A stretch of DNA of 64,000 nt, taken from assembly GCF_006937785.1 (NCBI RefSeq), contig NZ_SJEE01000003.1, forward strand, positions 207,447-271,446, given 5' to 3'. A program made the position numbers and the translations under genes. Below are positions 45,158 to 53,568 of the stretch, piece by piece; within the stretch, counting starts at the first letter, position 1; every line of letters begins with the position of its first letter. The notes beneath the pieces are model-generated. The model saw only the letters and a program-made list of their open reading frames with translations. It was not told the origin of the DNA and searched no databases. Source of the DNA: Pseudanabaena sp. UWO311 (GTDB lineage Bacteria > Cyanobacteriota > Cyanobacteriia > Pseudanabaenales > Pseudanabaenaceae).

Positions 45158-46294
45158 TTAGAAGTAAAGAACTCGGGAGTCAACACCTTGCGATCTCAAA
45201 TAGCGAGATACCGCCTCAGCCGAATCGCGACTTTGATAAGCACCTGCATGAATGTAAGTACCACGGCCAGAATTTGTCAAAAAGGCGTTAGGAACATATT
45301 GACGTACTCGTGATAGTAAAAACTGATTGCTTGCAGCTGCTGGTACGGCAGCAACATAGCGAAAATTTGAATTTTGAGTGGCTTGTGGTAACTGTGGCTC
45401 GATAGTTGCAGTATTGGTATATGAACCAGTGCTATAAGCAGTATTGGTTGATTGGGGGGGCAAAGCGAAGCTATTAGTTGTCGAGATCGAATTGTCGAAG
45501 GTCGTCGGGGCTAATGTTGATGTTGCAGGTATAAACCCTGTCTGAGGTTGCACATAACCAGTTGTTTGTGTGTAGCCTGTGGCTTGTACTGGCTGTATGT
45601 AAGTAGTAGCTGTTGGCTGTACGTAAGCCGTTGGCTGCACATAACCAGTTGACTGTTGGGTATAGCCAGTTTGGACGATTTGAGTTTGAGGTACAACCGT
45701 CTGGGTAATGACTTGTCTTGTTTCTGGAACTAATACTTGTTGCCAACGTGGTACCAGCACCTGCTGAGTTTGTACCTGTGGAACGACAGTATTTGTTGTG
45801 ATCTGCTGATATTGATTCTGGTTATAGGCGATCGCTTGTTGAGGCGCTGAGCTATAAACTTGAGGCTGAGAATCTACCTGAAAGCTAACTGGTTGAGGAG
45901 TTGGGCTTGATTGAATGACAACCTGTTGCGGGTTGGTTAAAGAGACAGATGAAGAATTTACTGGAGCGGTAGGCGTTTCTGAGAAAGGAATTTGGACATT
46001 AGTTTCTTTACCGCCTGAAGCGCGAAAATATTTTTGGGCTGACAATCCAGTCTGTTGCAGGGCGATCGCGAGACTATCAGCGCTAGACTCGGAGTTAAAG
46101 GTTCCTGCTTGGATTGCAGGTTGATCGTTAATCTTTGTCGCAAAAGCAGTCGGAGAAACAGTGCGAACCCTCTGTAATGTTGCAGCATCATTACCTGCAA
46201 CAAAAATCACAAAGCGTGCCGAGGCGGATTGAGCGATCGCCAAAGATGATATCGCTATAGATCCGAGAATACTAAACCTTTTGACCCAATTCAC
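45158..46294 (-). CDS. Secreted protein with two SPOR-like modules and a VQP/TQ-rich linker
   Basis: Signal peptide about 1-25 (ISSLAIAQSASA). A first SPOR-like module (FVIFVAGNDAATLQRVRTVS, IQAGTFNSESSADSLAIALQ, about 27-92), a long low-complexity linker rich in Gln, Val, Thr and Tyr with YVQPT-type repeats (about 140-310), and a second module at the C-terminus (FLLSRVRQYVPNAFLTNSGR, THAGAY-type IHAGAYQSRDSAEAVSRYLR, about 320-378). The translation start is a GTG at 46294. It shares the long form of the module with the protein at 6544. Likely septal or peptidoglycan-linked envelope protein. Confidence 0.75.
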   Translation of the reverse strand: MNWVKRFSILGSIAISSLAIAQSASARFVIFVAGNDAATLQRVRTVSPTAFATKINDQPAIQAGTFNSESSADSLAIALQQTGLSAQKYFRASGGKETNVQIPFSETPTAPVNSSSVSLTNPQQVVIQSSPTPQPVSFQVDSQPQVYSSAPQQAIAYNQNQYQQITTNTVVPQVQTQQVLVPRWQQVLVPETRQVITQTVVPQTQIVQTGYTQQSTGYVQPTAYVQPTATTYIQPVQATGYTQTTGYVQPQTGFIPATSTLAPTTFDNSISTTNSFALPPQSTNTAYSTGSYTNTATIEPQLPQATQNSNFRYVAAVPAAASNQFLLSRVRQYVPNAFLTNSGRGTYIHAGAYQSRDSAEAVSRYLRSQGVDSRVLYF

Positions 46295-46494
46295 AGCAGT
46301 ACATCCTCACACTTGAATGTAATAACGGTTAAGTTTAACTCAACTAGATAAAGTGATGATTTTTCTAGTCAAAATTATTTGGTTTATTTAAGCACCTATT
46401 TCATCAAAATATGACACTCTTAAATAGATTCATATTGGCGATGCTTAACGCTGCCCATACAAATCTATTTAAGAGCCTAATACCTAACATAAAT

Positions 46495-46599
46495 ATGGAA
46501 AAAATTAAAACTAGTCTAAATATTGCAATTTTTATCTTTTTAGCAGGTTTTATCAGCTTAGAAGTCTGGACATTGATATCCCATCTCATAAAAACATAA
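46495..46599 (+). CDS. Possible 34-aa single-pass membrane peptide
   Basis: From ATG 46495 the frame reads MEKIKTSLNIAIFIFLAGF and continues as one hydrophobic helix with a basic tail (HLIKT). No family recognised; no good ribosome site. A 29-bp hairpin lies just downstream, fitting a terminator. Weak call. Confidence 0.2.
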   Translation: MEKIKTSLNIAIFIFLAGFISLEVWTLISHLIKT

Positions 46600-46609
46600 A
46601 GTATAGCTA

Positions 46610-46670
46610 CATAAAACCCAAGAATTGATTGGCGGCGCTCCGCGCCGCCAATCAATTCTTGGGTTTTATG
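46610..46670. repeat. 29-bp perfect hairpin, family D-like
   Basis: Arms 46610-46638 and 46642-46670 pair without mismatch around TCC (GGCGGCGC-TCC-GCGCCGCC), then ATGTCTTAGTCC and AGCTATAA, as at other family D sites. It would also terminate the cpcS-like gene. Confidence 0.8.
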
Positions 46671-46723
46671 TCTTAGTCCATTTGGTAAAAGCTATAAATG
46701 AGGCTATAAATGCCGCATTTACT

Positions 46724-47245
46724 TTATGTCTTTGGGACAGCACTACGAATTTCTGAATAAAACTTGGACGATTGGACATGGCGATCGCCAACTCCATCTC
46801 CTTGTAACAAAGTTGCTACTCGAAATCTTAAGTTAGGATTTCCATACCAAATCCTTTCCTCAATTATGTTGTGAGCCGTAATCGTCTGAATTGTCAGAGC
46901 TTCGTCTGCACCAAGTTCATAAGCACTTTTACCTTGTTTAGTCAATATAAAACCTTTATGTGGTGAGTTCAGATCATTAGGCACAGGTACGATTAAGGCG
47001 TTGCCCTTTGGCTTATTACTGCTTAGAGCTTCTTCTTCCCATGACATTTTCATCGGATGGATCGCAGTATTAGGATGAATGTCATGCTTTTGGCAAATTG
47101 CAACCAAATCTGGATCGTCTAGATTTAAAGCGGTAATCTCAATCACAGAGCGAATATCATTACCATTTCCCTTACTAAATTGATGATCGCTGCGTTGCGA
47201 TCGCCAGCGACCGACAAAGAGTTCGAGAAATTGATGAATATCCAT
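46724..47245 (-). CDS. Phycobiliprotein lyase, CpcS/CpeS family
   Basis: Lipocalin-like chromophore lyase of 173 residues that attaches bilin to phycobiliprotein cysteines (Cys84 positions). The FVGRWRSQRSDHQFS N-terminus, MSWEEE and a C-terminal RIWYGNPNLRFRV run fit the family. It could be the CpcS or CpcU type, since cyanobacteria often have both and the CpcS/CpcU pair acts as a heterodimer. It lies 280 bases downstream of cpcG on the same strand with terminators between, so antenna genes are loosely clustered. Confidence 0.85.
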   Translation of the reverse strand: MDIHQFLELFVGRWRSQRSDHQFSKGNGNDIRSVIEITALNLDDPDLVAICQKHDIHPNTAIHPMKMSWEEEALSSNKPKGNALIVPVPNDLNSPHKGFILTKQGKSAYELGADEALTIQTITAHNIIEERIWYGNPNLRFRVATLLQGDGVGDRHVQSSKFYSEIRSAVPKT

Positions 47246-47441
47246 TAGTGAAAAATAAACAACTTAAATAAGGGCGAGACTTACAGCAGTGTTCGCTCAA
47301 ACCATTTACTAAGAAGGGTTGCAGGGCAAAGCTCCGCAATGAATTTATATTCTTAATTTGTGTAGGGTTTGAAAGCAAATTGCTATAAAAAGAACAAACG
47401 TTAGTTTAGCTATGACACAAATTTTATAGTAATTTGCAGTC

Positions 47442-47476
47442 AAAGCAAAGGGGGCGCATTGCGCCCCCTTTGCTTT
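47442..47476 (-). terminator. 16-bp perfect terminator of cpcG
   Basis: AAAGCAAAGGGGGCGC-ATT-GCGCCCCCTTTGCTTT. Lies 50 bases past the cpcG stop on its strand. Confidence 0.8.
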
Positions 47477-47526
47477 ATAGGTTTTAAAGATTAACGGACT
47501 TAGCTGTTTACCTTTTAAGTTGAGAT

Positions 47527-48276
47527 TTAACGACGTGGAACTAGACGTTCGTAATCGAGGTTTTGAGCAGACACAGGGGTTGAGTTTGCTGGAGCAGTAT
47601 TAATGCTGCGAGCCATATTCAAGAACAAAGCTGGATCGCCTGTTTTTGGTGCTCTGTCGGTAACCACATAGCTGCGGACAGTATTTTGCCAAATAAGTTG
47701 AGGGAAGCCCAACTGTGCACGATGGTAAGCATCGTAGCGAGGAGACTTGAGGTTGAAAGGCACTTCGCCAATTCTTTGGCTAGGTAGAACCCGACGACGT
47801 TGGTAAGGCAAGATATCATCGCCAAAAGCTTCAAGATATTCATCGCTGTTGAGCAATGCATCAATGAAACCTTCAATACCTTTGGTCGCAACTACAATTG
47901 ACCAAGCAATTTTTTCTTTTTCGCTGTATACATCACGACCAAGGACGCGCTGTACAGTTTGTTCTACGAAGCGATAGTTACTGTTTTTGTCATAAAAACT
48001 GCTTCTATAGGTGTTAGAGAGAACTAGTCCACGCACAAATTGTCTGACCGATATATTGCCAGAACGCAATTGCGATTCTAGAGTAACTTCGCGATCAGAG
48101 GTAAAAGCATGGAAGAAAATTTGGCGATAGGCAGCTTCAATCAGTTCGCCTAGATCACCACTAGAGAGTAAGTTTGCAGTGTTATAAATGCGAGGTGTGT
48201 TGTCACTACCCACTGTAAAGCCAGCAACGCGAGAATTTTGCGATGCTGGGGCATAATTTAATAAAGGAAGAGCCAC
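47527..48276 (-). CDS. cpcG: Phycobilisome rod-core linker polypeptide CpcG
   Basis: Linker that attaches phycocyanin rods to the allophycocyanin core; 249 residues, the usual size. The N-terminal linker domain contains the rod-core pattern ([53 protein letters not shown]) and [19 protein letters not shown] follows. The tail has no clear hydrophobic segment, so it is the soluble CpcG1-like type and not the membrane-tethered CpcG2/CpcL. Starts with GTG at 48276. Confidence 0.95.
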   Translation of the reverse strand: MALPLLNYAPASQNSRVAGFTVGSDNTPRIYNTANLLSSGDLGELIEAAYRQIFFHAFTSDREVTLESQLRSGNISVRQFVRGLVLSNTYRSSFYDKNSNYRFVEQTVQRVLGRDVYSEKEKIAWSIVVATKGIEGFIDALLNSDEYLEAFGDDILPYQRRRVLPSQRIGEVPFNLKSPRYDAYHRAQLGFPQLIWQNTVRSYVVTDRAPKTGDPALFLNMARSINTAPANSTPVSAQNLDYERLVPRR

Positions 48277-48363
48277 GTTTAAATCTCCAAAATATTATCG
48301 AAAAGTTATAAAAATACCTATTCCCAAACATACAATGAGTTCGGGGCTAAATAAGCTAAATAT

Positions 48364-48390
48364 AATTACGAGAGGCTACCCTCTTGTCAA
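48364..48390 (-). promoter_or_regulatory. Candidate cpcG promoter with adjoining dyad
   Basis: On the minus strand TTGACA (plus 48385-48390) is followed by AGAGGGTAGCCTCT, an interrupted dyad (plus 48371-48384), then AATTATATT-like -10 sequence about 17-20 bases away. The dyad between the two hexamers is a plausible operator. Pattern-based only. Confidence 0.35.
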
Positions 48391-48504
48391 TGATAGGATA
48401 GGCGAAATTAGCTAGTTCTACTTGCTTAATATAAGTTTACCTTTGCAAGAGATATTTGACTCTTCGTACGATCTATCTCTGAGTCCTAAAATTAATTTAT
48501 CTCA

Positions 48505-49392
48505 ATGTTTTTTGAATATCGTAAGTTTGCCGATCGCTTCTGGACATGGCGCGATTATGAGATTGGTTATTGTGCTGAGGGATTAGATGAAAATCTTGAT
48601 AAGCCTGCAATTGTTTTGATCCATGGCTTTGGGGCTTCAGTGGGGCATTGGCGCAAAAACGTCCCTATTCTCGCGCAAAAATTTAGGGTTTATGCGATCG
48701 ATCTAATTGGTTTCGGTTCCTCTGCTCAGCCTAAACCGAGTGAGCTTGCTTATACATTCGAGACTTGGGGGCAACAGGTTGCCGATTTTGTGAACGAAGT
48801 GGTGGGTGATCGCGCCATATTAGTTGGCAATTCGATCGGTGCGGTGGTGGCTATGCAATCGGCGATCTATGCACCTGAGCTAATCTTCAAGACAGTGCTG
48901 ATTAATTGTTCATTACGATTATTACAAGAACAAAATCAATTAGATATGCCTTGGTTTAAGCGTGTTGGGGTAAAGGCTGTCCAAAATATTTTGGGTAATC
49001 GGGCGATCGCCAAACTATTTTTTGATCAAGTACGAAATCCGCGATCGGTTAAGCAAATTCTTTCACAAGCTTATTTTCATAAAGAAGCTGTGACCGATGA
49101 ATTAGTTGACATATTGACTAAGCCTGCACAAAATCCGAATGCGGTGGATGTATTTATGGCTTTTGTGCGCTATTCTCAGGGGCCAAGACCTGAAGATCTC
49201 TTAGCGATTTTGCCCTGTGATGCGATCGTGTTATGGGGCGATCGCGATCCTTGGGAGCCAATTGAATTAGGTCGTAAGTCTTTCACAAAATTTGCCTGTG
49301 TCAAGGAATTTATTGATATTCCGAATGCTGGGCATTGCCCACAGGATGAAGTTCCAGAAATGGTTAACGACATTTTGCTGAAATTTCTATAA
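48505..49392 (+). CDS. Alpha/beta hydrolase fold protein
   Basis: Serine hydrolase-like protein of 295 residues. Oxyanion HGFGASVGHWRKN (about 39-51), nucleophile elbow GNSIGA (Ser at about 111), acid in GDRDPWEP (about 246-253), and catalytic His in NAGHCPQDEVP near residue 277. Close to plant and cyanobacterial pheophytinase/chlorophyllide-type hydrolases by general layout, but substrate is unknown. It is divergent from cpcG and convergent with fcl, ending in a 20-bp perfect bidirectional terminator. Confidence 0.85.
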   Translation: MFFEYRKFADRFWTWRDYEIGYCAEGLDENLDKPAIVLIHGFGASVGHWRKNVPILAQKFRVYAIDLIGFGSSAQPKPSELAYTFETWGQQVADFVNEVVGDRAILVGNSIGAVVAMQSAIYAPELIFKTVLINCSLRLLQEQNQLDMPWFKRVGVKAVQNILGNRAIAKLFFDQVRNPRSVKQILSQAYFHKEAVTDELVDILTKPAQNPNAVDVFMAFVRYSQGPRPEDLLAILPCDAIVLWGDRDPWEPIELGRKSFTKFACVKEFIDIPNAGHCPQDEVPEMVNDILLKFL

Positions 49393-49395
49393 ATT

Positions 49396-49438
49396 TAAAA
49401 GCAGAAATGCCGCACGAAGTGCGGCATTTCTGCTTTTA
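49396..49438. terminator. 20-bp perfect bidirectional terminator
   Basis: TAAAAGCAGAAATGCCGCAC-GAA-GTGCGGCATTTCTGCTTTTA, perfect. The fcl stop (49436-49438) lies in the right arm. Confidence 0.85.
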
Positions 49439-50392
49439 TGCTGCTTGCTGCCGATACCAAGCGATCGTCTTATTTAAACCATCGCGAAAATCTACCTGTG
49501 CTGTGAAACCAAATGCTTGCTTAGCTCTTTCTACATCAAGACAACGGCGAGGCTGACCATTAGGCTTATCAGTTTCCCAAATAATTTCGCCATCGTATCC
49601 CATTAATTCACAAATTAAATGGATCAAATCCTTGATTGAAATTTCTAAGCCAGTACCAATATTGATTGGATCAGACTCGTTATAAGCCTCGGATGCCATC
49701 ACTATTCCTCTCGCAGCATCTTCGGAATATACAAACTCCCTGGTCGAGGTTCCATCTCCCCATACAGAAATAAAGCGATCGCCTCTTTGCTGAGCTTCAT
49801 AAACTTTACGGATTAGAGCAGGAATTACATGAGAGCTACGAGGATCAAAGTTATCTTCTGGTCCATAGAGATTAACTGGCAGTAGATAGATGCCATTAAA
49901 ACCATATTGTTGTCGATAGGACTGTAGCTGCACTAGTAAAGCCTTTTTAGCAACTCCATAGGGAGCATTAGTAATTTCAGGATAACCATTCCAGAGATCG
50001 GTTTCTTTAAACGGTACAGGTGTAAAGTTGGGATAGGCGCAAATTGTGCCAACACATACAAATTTTTGAACATTTGCTCGATAACTGGCATGAATTAATT
50101 GGACACCCATCATCAGATTGTCATAAAACAGTTCGGCTGGTTTTTCGCGATTGAGTCCAATACCACCAACATGAGCGGCAAGATGGATAATTAAATCCTG
50201 CCCCTGTACAACTTTTTCGCAGATATCCAGCGATCGCAAATCAAACTCTTTTGATCTAGGGACGGTAATTAAATCTGGGCTGGCTCCTCTGGCGATTAGT
50301 TGGGCAATTACTTGCTTACCTAAAAAGCCCGCCCCCCCCGTTACAAGAATCTTTTGATCTTTGAATTGTAGTTTTGCTCGATTTTCTAACAT
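49436..50392 (-). CDS. fcl: GDP-L-fucose synthase
   Basis: Short-chain dehydrogenase (318 residues) that converts GDP-4-keto-6-deoxymannose to GDP-L-fucose for polysaccharide and glycoprotein building. NADP loop GGAGFLGKQVIAQL (about 18-31), and the active-site Ser/Tyr/Lys with YGVAKKALL (about 144-152). It follows gmd, with a 220-base spacer that holds a MITE-like element. Confidence 0.95.
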   Translation of the reverse strand: MLENRAKLQFKDQKILVTGGAGFLGKQVIAQLIARGASPDLITVPRSKEFDLRSLDICEKVVQGQDLIIHLAAHVGGIGLNREKPAELFYDNLMMGVQLIHASYRANVQKFVCVGTICAYPNFTPVPFKETDLWNGYPEITNAPYGVAKKALLVQLQSYRQQYGFNGIYLLPVNLYGPEDNFDPRSSHVIPALIRKVYEAQQRGDRFISVWGDGTSTREFVYSEDAARGIVMASEAYNESDPINIGTGLEISIKDLIHLICELMGYDGEIIWETDKPNGQPRRCLDVERAKQAFGFTAQVDFRDGLNKTIAWYRQQAA

Positions 50393-50441
50393 AAAAACTT
50401 CTCTATTAAAGTCTAAGTAATTTAAAATCCAAACTGATGTT

Positions 50442-50603
50442 ATATGTTACGCAGAAGGAATTCCTGCGATAGCTGAGGTTTAGGGCTGGCACGGGGGCGC
50501 AGCCCCTACAGATCATGAATATTGCAGGTAGGAGCAATCCCCCCGTGGTTATCCTGCTTGGCTAGCAGCAAGAGATTAATCATCTGCGTTCTGCGTAACA
50601 TTC
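50442..50603. repeat. MITE-like element with TGTTACGCAGAA ends between gmd and fcl
   Basis: About 160 bases. Terminal inverted repeats are TGTTACGCAGAA at 50443 and TTCTGCGTAACA at 50591; internally CACGGGGGCGCAGCCCCTAC and GTAGGAGCAATCCCCCCGTG pair to make a larger stem. No coding frame. It sits in the gmd-fcl spacer. Confidence 0.7.
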
Positions 50604-50613
50604 AGTTATAAAG

Positions 50614-51684
50614 TTACCAAGTCGAGGCTTGTCCAATATTTCGCAATGTGGCAATATCTTGAGAATGTGTGCCTTTAGGATTGGGTAAGCCCAATGCTTC
50701 TAGATCCGCATCTACCATTAGCTCCACCAAAGCCTTAAAGGTAACTTTTGGCTCCCATGTCAGCTTTTGTTTAGCCTTGCTGGAGTCTCCCAACAACAAA
50801 TCCACCTCAGCAGGGCGGAAATAACGCGGATCGATCTCTACATAGTCGTCCCATTTAAGGTTGACGTAAGCAAAAGCTTCTTCTAAAAATTCTCTTACTG
50901 AATGGGTCTCACCAGTGGAAATCACGTAGTCATCAGGTTTTTCCTGTTGCAACATTAACCACATCGCCTCAACATAGTCTTTGGCATAGCCCCAATCGCG
51001 TTTGGAATCAAGATTTCCTAAATAGAGTTTTTTCTGCTGATTAGCGACAATGCGGGCGATTGCTCTGGTGATCTTTCTGGTGACAAAGGTCTCACCTCGG
51101 CGCGGTGACTCATGATTAAACAAAATGCCATTGCAAGCAAATAGTCCGTAAGACTCTCGGTAATTAATTGTTTGCCAATGGGCATACACCTTGGCACAAG
51201 CATAGGGACTACGTGGATAAAAGGGAGTATCCTCATTTTGGGGTACAGCTTGCACTAAGCCGTACATCTCGGATGAGCCTGCCTGATAAAAACGGATTTC
51301 GCGATCGTTGCGTTGTTGATAGTCGCGCAAAGCTTCTAATAACCGTAATGTTCCCATTCCTACTGCATCAACTGTATATTCAGGAGAGTCAAAGCTAACG
51401 CGCACATGGGACTGAGCACCGAGGTTAAAGACTTCATGAGGTCGAACAGCTTCTAAAATGCGGCCCAAAGTAGTGCCATCGGTCAGATCGCCATAGTGTA
51501 GAAATAATTTGGTTTCTGGTAAATGCGGATCTTGATACATATGATCAAGACGATCGGTATTGATTGTGGAAGTGCGACGAATGATACCGTGGACTTCGTA
51601 TCCTTTTGCTAGTAGTAGTTCCGATAGATAAGATCCATCTTGACCTGTGATACCTGTAATTAAGGCGCGTTTAGATTTACTCAT
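50614..51684 (-). CDS. gmd: GDP-mannose 4,6-dehydratase
   Basis: First enzyme of GDP-fucose synthesis: GDP-mannose to GDP-4-keto-6-deoxymannose. NAD loop [16 protein letters not shown] (about 8-23), and active-site [15 protein letters not shown] (Tyr and Lys). The frame opens at a TTG (51708), but the ATG at 51684 gives the canonical N-terminus ([11 protein letters not shown]) and about 356 residues. Heads a two-step pathway with fcl; the fucose most likely feeds the exopolysaccharide exported with the BY-kinase at 12902, though that link is inferred. Confidence 0.97.
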   Translation of the reverse strand: MSKSKRALITGITGQDGSYLSELLLAKGYEVHGIIRRTSTINTDRLDHMYQDPHLPETKLFLHYGDLTDGTTLGRILEAVRPHEVFNLGAQSHVRVSFDSPEYTVDAVGMGTLRLLEALRDYQQRNDREIRFYQAGSSEMYGLVQAVPQNEDTPFYPRSPYACAKVYAHWQTINYRESYGLFACNGILFNHESPRRGETFVTRKITRAIARIVANQQKKLYLGNLDSKRDWGYAKDYVEAMWLMLQQEKPDDYVISTGETHSVREFLEEAFAYVNLKWDDYVEIDPRYFRPAEVDLLLGDSSKAKQKLTWEPKVTFKALVELMVDADLEALGLPNPKGTHSQDIATLRNIGQASTW

Positions 51685-51777
51685 GAAGTATGGCTTGGAA
51701 GGACTCAATAAAATTTTATAGCAATGATTAAAGTAATCTAGAAAAGATGAGGTGAACTAGAAGTTTCCTTTTCTCAT

Positions 51778-53499
51778 TTACAAGCATTTACCATCAATCA
51801 ATAATTTTTCAAACTCAGGTGCAGGTAATGGTGGGCTAAAGAAGTAGCCTTGTATCTGATCACAGCCATTTTCTTTTAAAAACTGAATTTGCTCCGCAGT
51901 CTCGACACCTTCAGCGATAACTTGCAAGGACAAACTATGGGCAAGATCGATGATCGCTAGGGAAATTGTCGCATCGTGGCGATCTGTTGTAATGTCTTGG
52001 ATAAAACAGCGATCTATCTTAAGTATATTTACTGGAAAATGCTTAAGGTAGCTCAAAGACGAATAGCCTGTACCAAAATCATCGATCGCTACTTTTACGC
52101 CTATTGACTGCAACTGCGATAGTACTTGGACTGTAAACTCTGCATTTTGCATAATGATGCTTTCTGTAAGCTCGATTTCCAGATTATCTGGTTCGGTACC
52201 AGTTTCTTGTAAAACCTTACTAATTAATTCTGTGAGATTATTGTCTGGACGAAAATGCTGACCAGATAGATTGACGGCAATAAATCCGTAATTTATGCCA
52301 GATTTGCGCCATGAGCGCATTTGTTCACAGACTGAGTATAGGATTACCTCACTCAAACGCAGGATAAGCCCTGTTTCTTCGGCTACAGGAATAAATTTAC
52401 TCGGCATAATCAACCCTAAGTCGGGATGCTGCCATCTTGCTAACGCTTCAGCCCCAACGATTTTTCCAGATTTGAGGTTGACCAAAGGCTGATAAAAAAC
52501 CCGAATTTCATTGCGATCAATTGCGCGGTGGAGGCTATTTGCTAACGCCATATATTCTGAAGATTGAACATTCAGATCTGGACTGTAGAGCTTATAGCTA
52601 TTTCGGCTATGGGTTTTAGCATAATACATAGCTAATTCAGCATTTTTGATTAATCCTTCCACCTCTTGATGATCTTCAGGAAAAATGGTGATGCCAATAC
52701 TACTCGTAATGAAAACCTCATGCCCATATATATGATAGGGACGGCTTAATAGATCGAGAATTTTCTGTGTTTCAAGTTTGATGCTGAGCGTATCTGTGAC
52801 ACCAGAAATGATCAGAGCAAATTCATCGCCTTGGATACGCGCCACCATATCGCATGGTGCGGTGTAGCGCTTTAGGCGCTCGGCGATCGCTATAAACAAT
52901 TGATCGCCAATATTATTACCAAGAGTATTGTTAATAATATTGAAATTGTCCATATCCAGAAATAGTAAAGCGAGCGATTTGTTATTAATTTTGGCGTGCA
53001 AAATAGCTTGGCTTAGCGACTCATGAAAAAGGATGCGATTTGGCAGTTGTGTTAAGCCATCATGGTGAGACAGGTATTCAAACCTTGCGCCTACCGCTTT
53101 GATTTCATCATAGTAATGATCTCTAGCAGAGTTGTACTTTTGCAAACGTGAGGCGATCGCACCCAATAATTCAGCAGAAGTAAAAGGCTTGGTCAGATAG
53201 TCATCTGCACCTAGTTGCATAGCATGACGCATATCAGCTTTTTCCGTCATTGCCGTCAAAAATATAAACGGAATCATTGAGGTTTTGGGGTCTTGTCGCA
53301 GTGCAACCAATGTCCCGAAGCCATCCAGTTCTGGCATGGCTATATCACAGATAATCAAATTTGGTAAATAGGTTTTGGCTATTTGTACACCAACAAGTCC
53401 ATTTTCTGCACCCAGTACATCAAAACCTTCGTAGGAGAGAGTCTCCATGATCTCTTCGCGCAAAGCTTCTACATCTTCGATGACTAGAATCGTTGTCAT
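51778..53499 (-). CDS. Response regulator with GGDEF and EAL domains
   Basis: Cytoplasmic c-di-GMP regulator of 573 residues. Receiver about 2-120 (Asp in IICDIAMPELDG), then GGDEF about 145-300 and EAL about 320-565. In the GGDEF domain the active loop reads RIQGDEF, so the first glycine of GG is Gln, which usually lowers or changes cyclase activity. The EAL site is intact: EALARWQHP, ELTESIIMQ, DDFGTGYSSLSYL and KIDRCFI. Probably a phosphodiesterase gated by phosphorylation. Sits directly downstream of the multi-PAS kinase at 53569 on the same strand, the likely cognate kinase. Confidence 0.93.
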   Translation of the reverse strand: MTTILVIEDVEALREEIMETLSYEGFDVLGAENGLVGVQIAKTYLPNLIICDIAMPELDGFGTLVALRQDPKTSMIPFIFLTAMTEKADMRHAMQLGADDYLTKPFTSAELLGAIASRLQKYNSARDHYYDEIKAVGARFEYLSHHDGLTQLPNRILFHESLSQAILHAKINNKSLALLFLDMDNFNIINNTLGNNIGDQLFIAIAERLKRYTAPCDMVARIQGDEFALIISGVTDTLSIKLETQKILDLLSRPYHIYGHEVFITSSIGITIFPEDHQEVEGLIKNAELAMYYAKTHSRNSYKLYSPDLNVQSSEYMALANSLHRAIDRNEIRVFYQPLVNLKSGKIVGAEALARWQHPDLGLIMPSKFIPVAEETGLILRLSEVILYSVCEQMRSWRKSGINYGFIAVNLSGQHFRPDNNLTELISKVLQETGTEPDNLEIELTESIIMQNAEFTVQVLSQLQSIGVKVAIDDFGTGYSSLSYLKHFPVNILKIDRCFIQDITTDRHDATISLAIIDLAHSLSLQVIAEGVETAEQIQFLKENGCDQIQGYFFSPPLPAPEFEKLLIDGKCL

Positions 53500-53568
53500 A
53501 ATTTACTTTGTTCCATTATTAAATTCAATAATTACTGGTGCTCGGCTACGCTAAGCATCAATAATTAT

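Larger units (their letters stand above)
46295..46723. other. Gene-free 429-base region between SPOR-like gene and cpcS-like gene
   Basis: Holds a hairpin with arms CTCTTAAATAGATT at about 46421-46474, a possible 34-codon open frame at 46495-46599, and a 29-bp perfect hairpin at 46610-46670. Confidence 0.55.

Noticed and set aside
46411..46494. Longer upstream start for the small membrane peptide at 46495
   Set aside because: The extra codons lie within a hairpin repeat (arms CTCTTAAATAGATT), so they are not a plausible coding extension.
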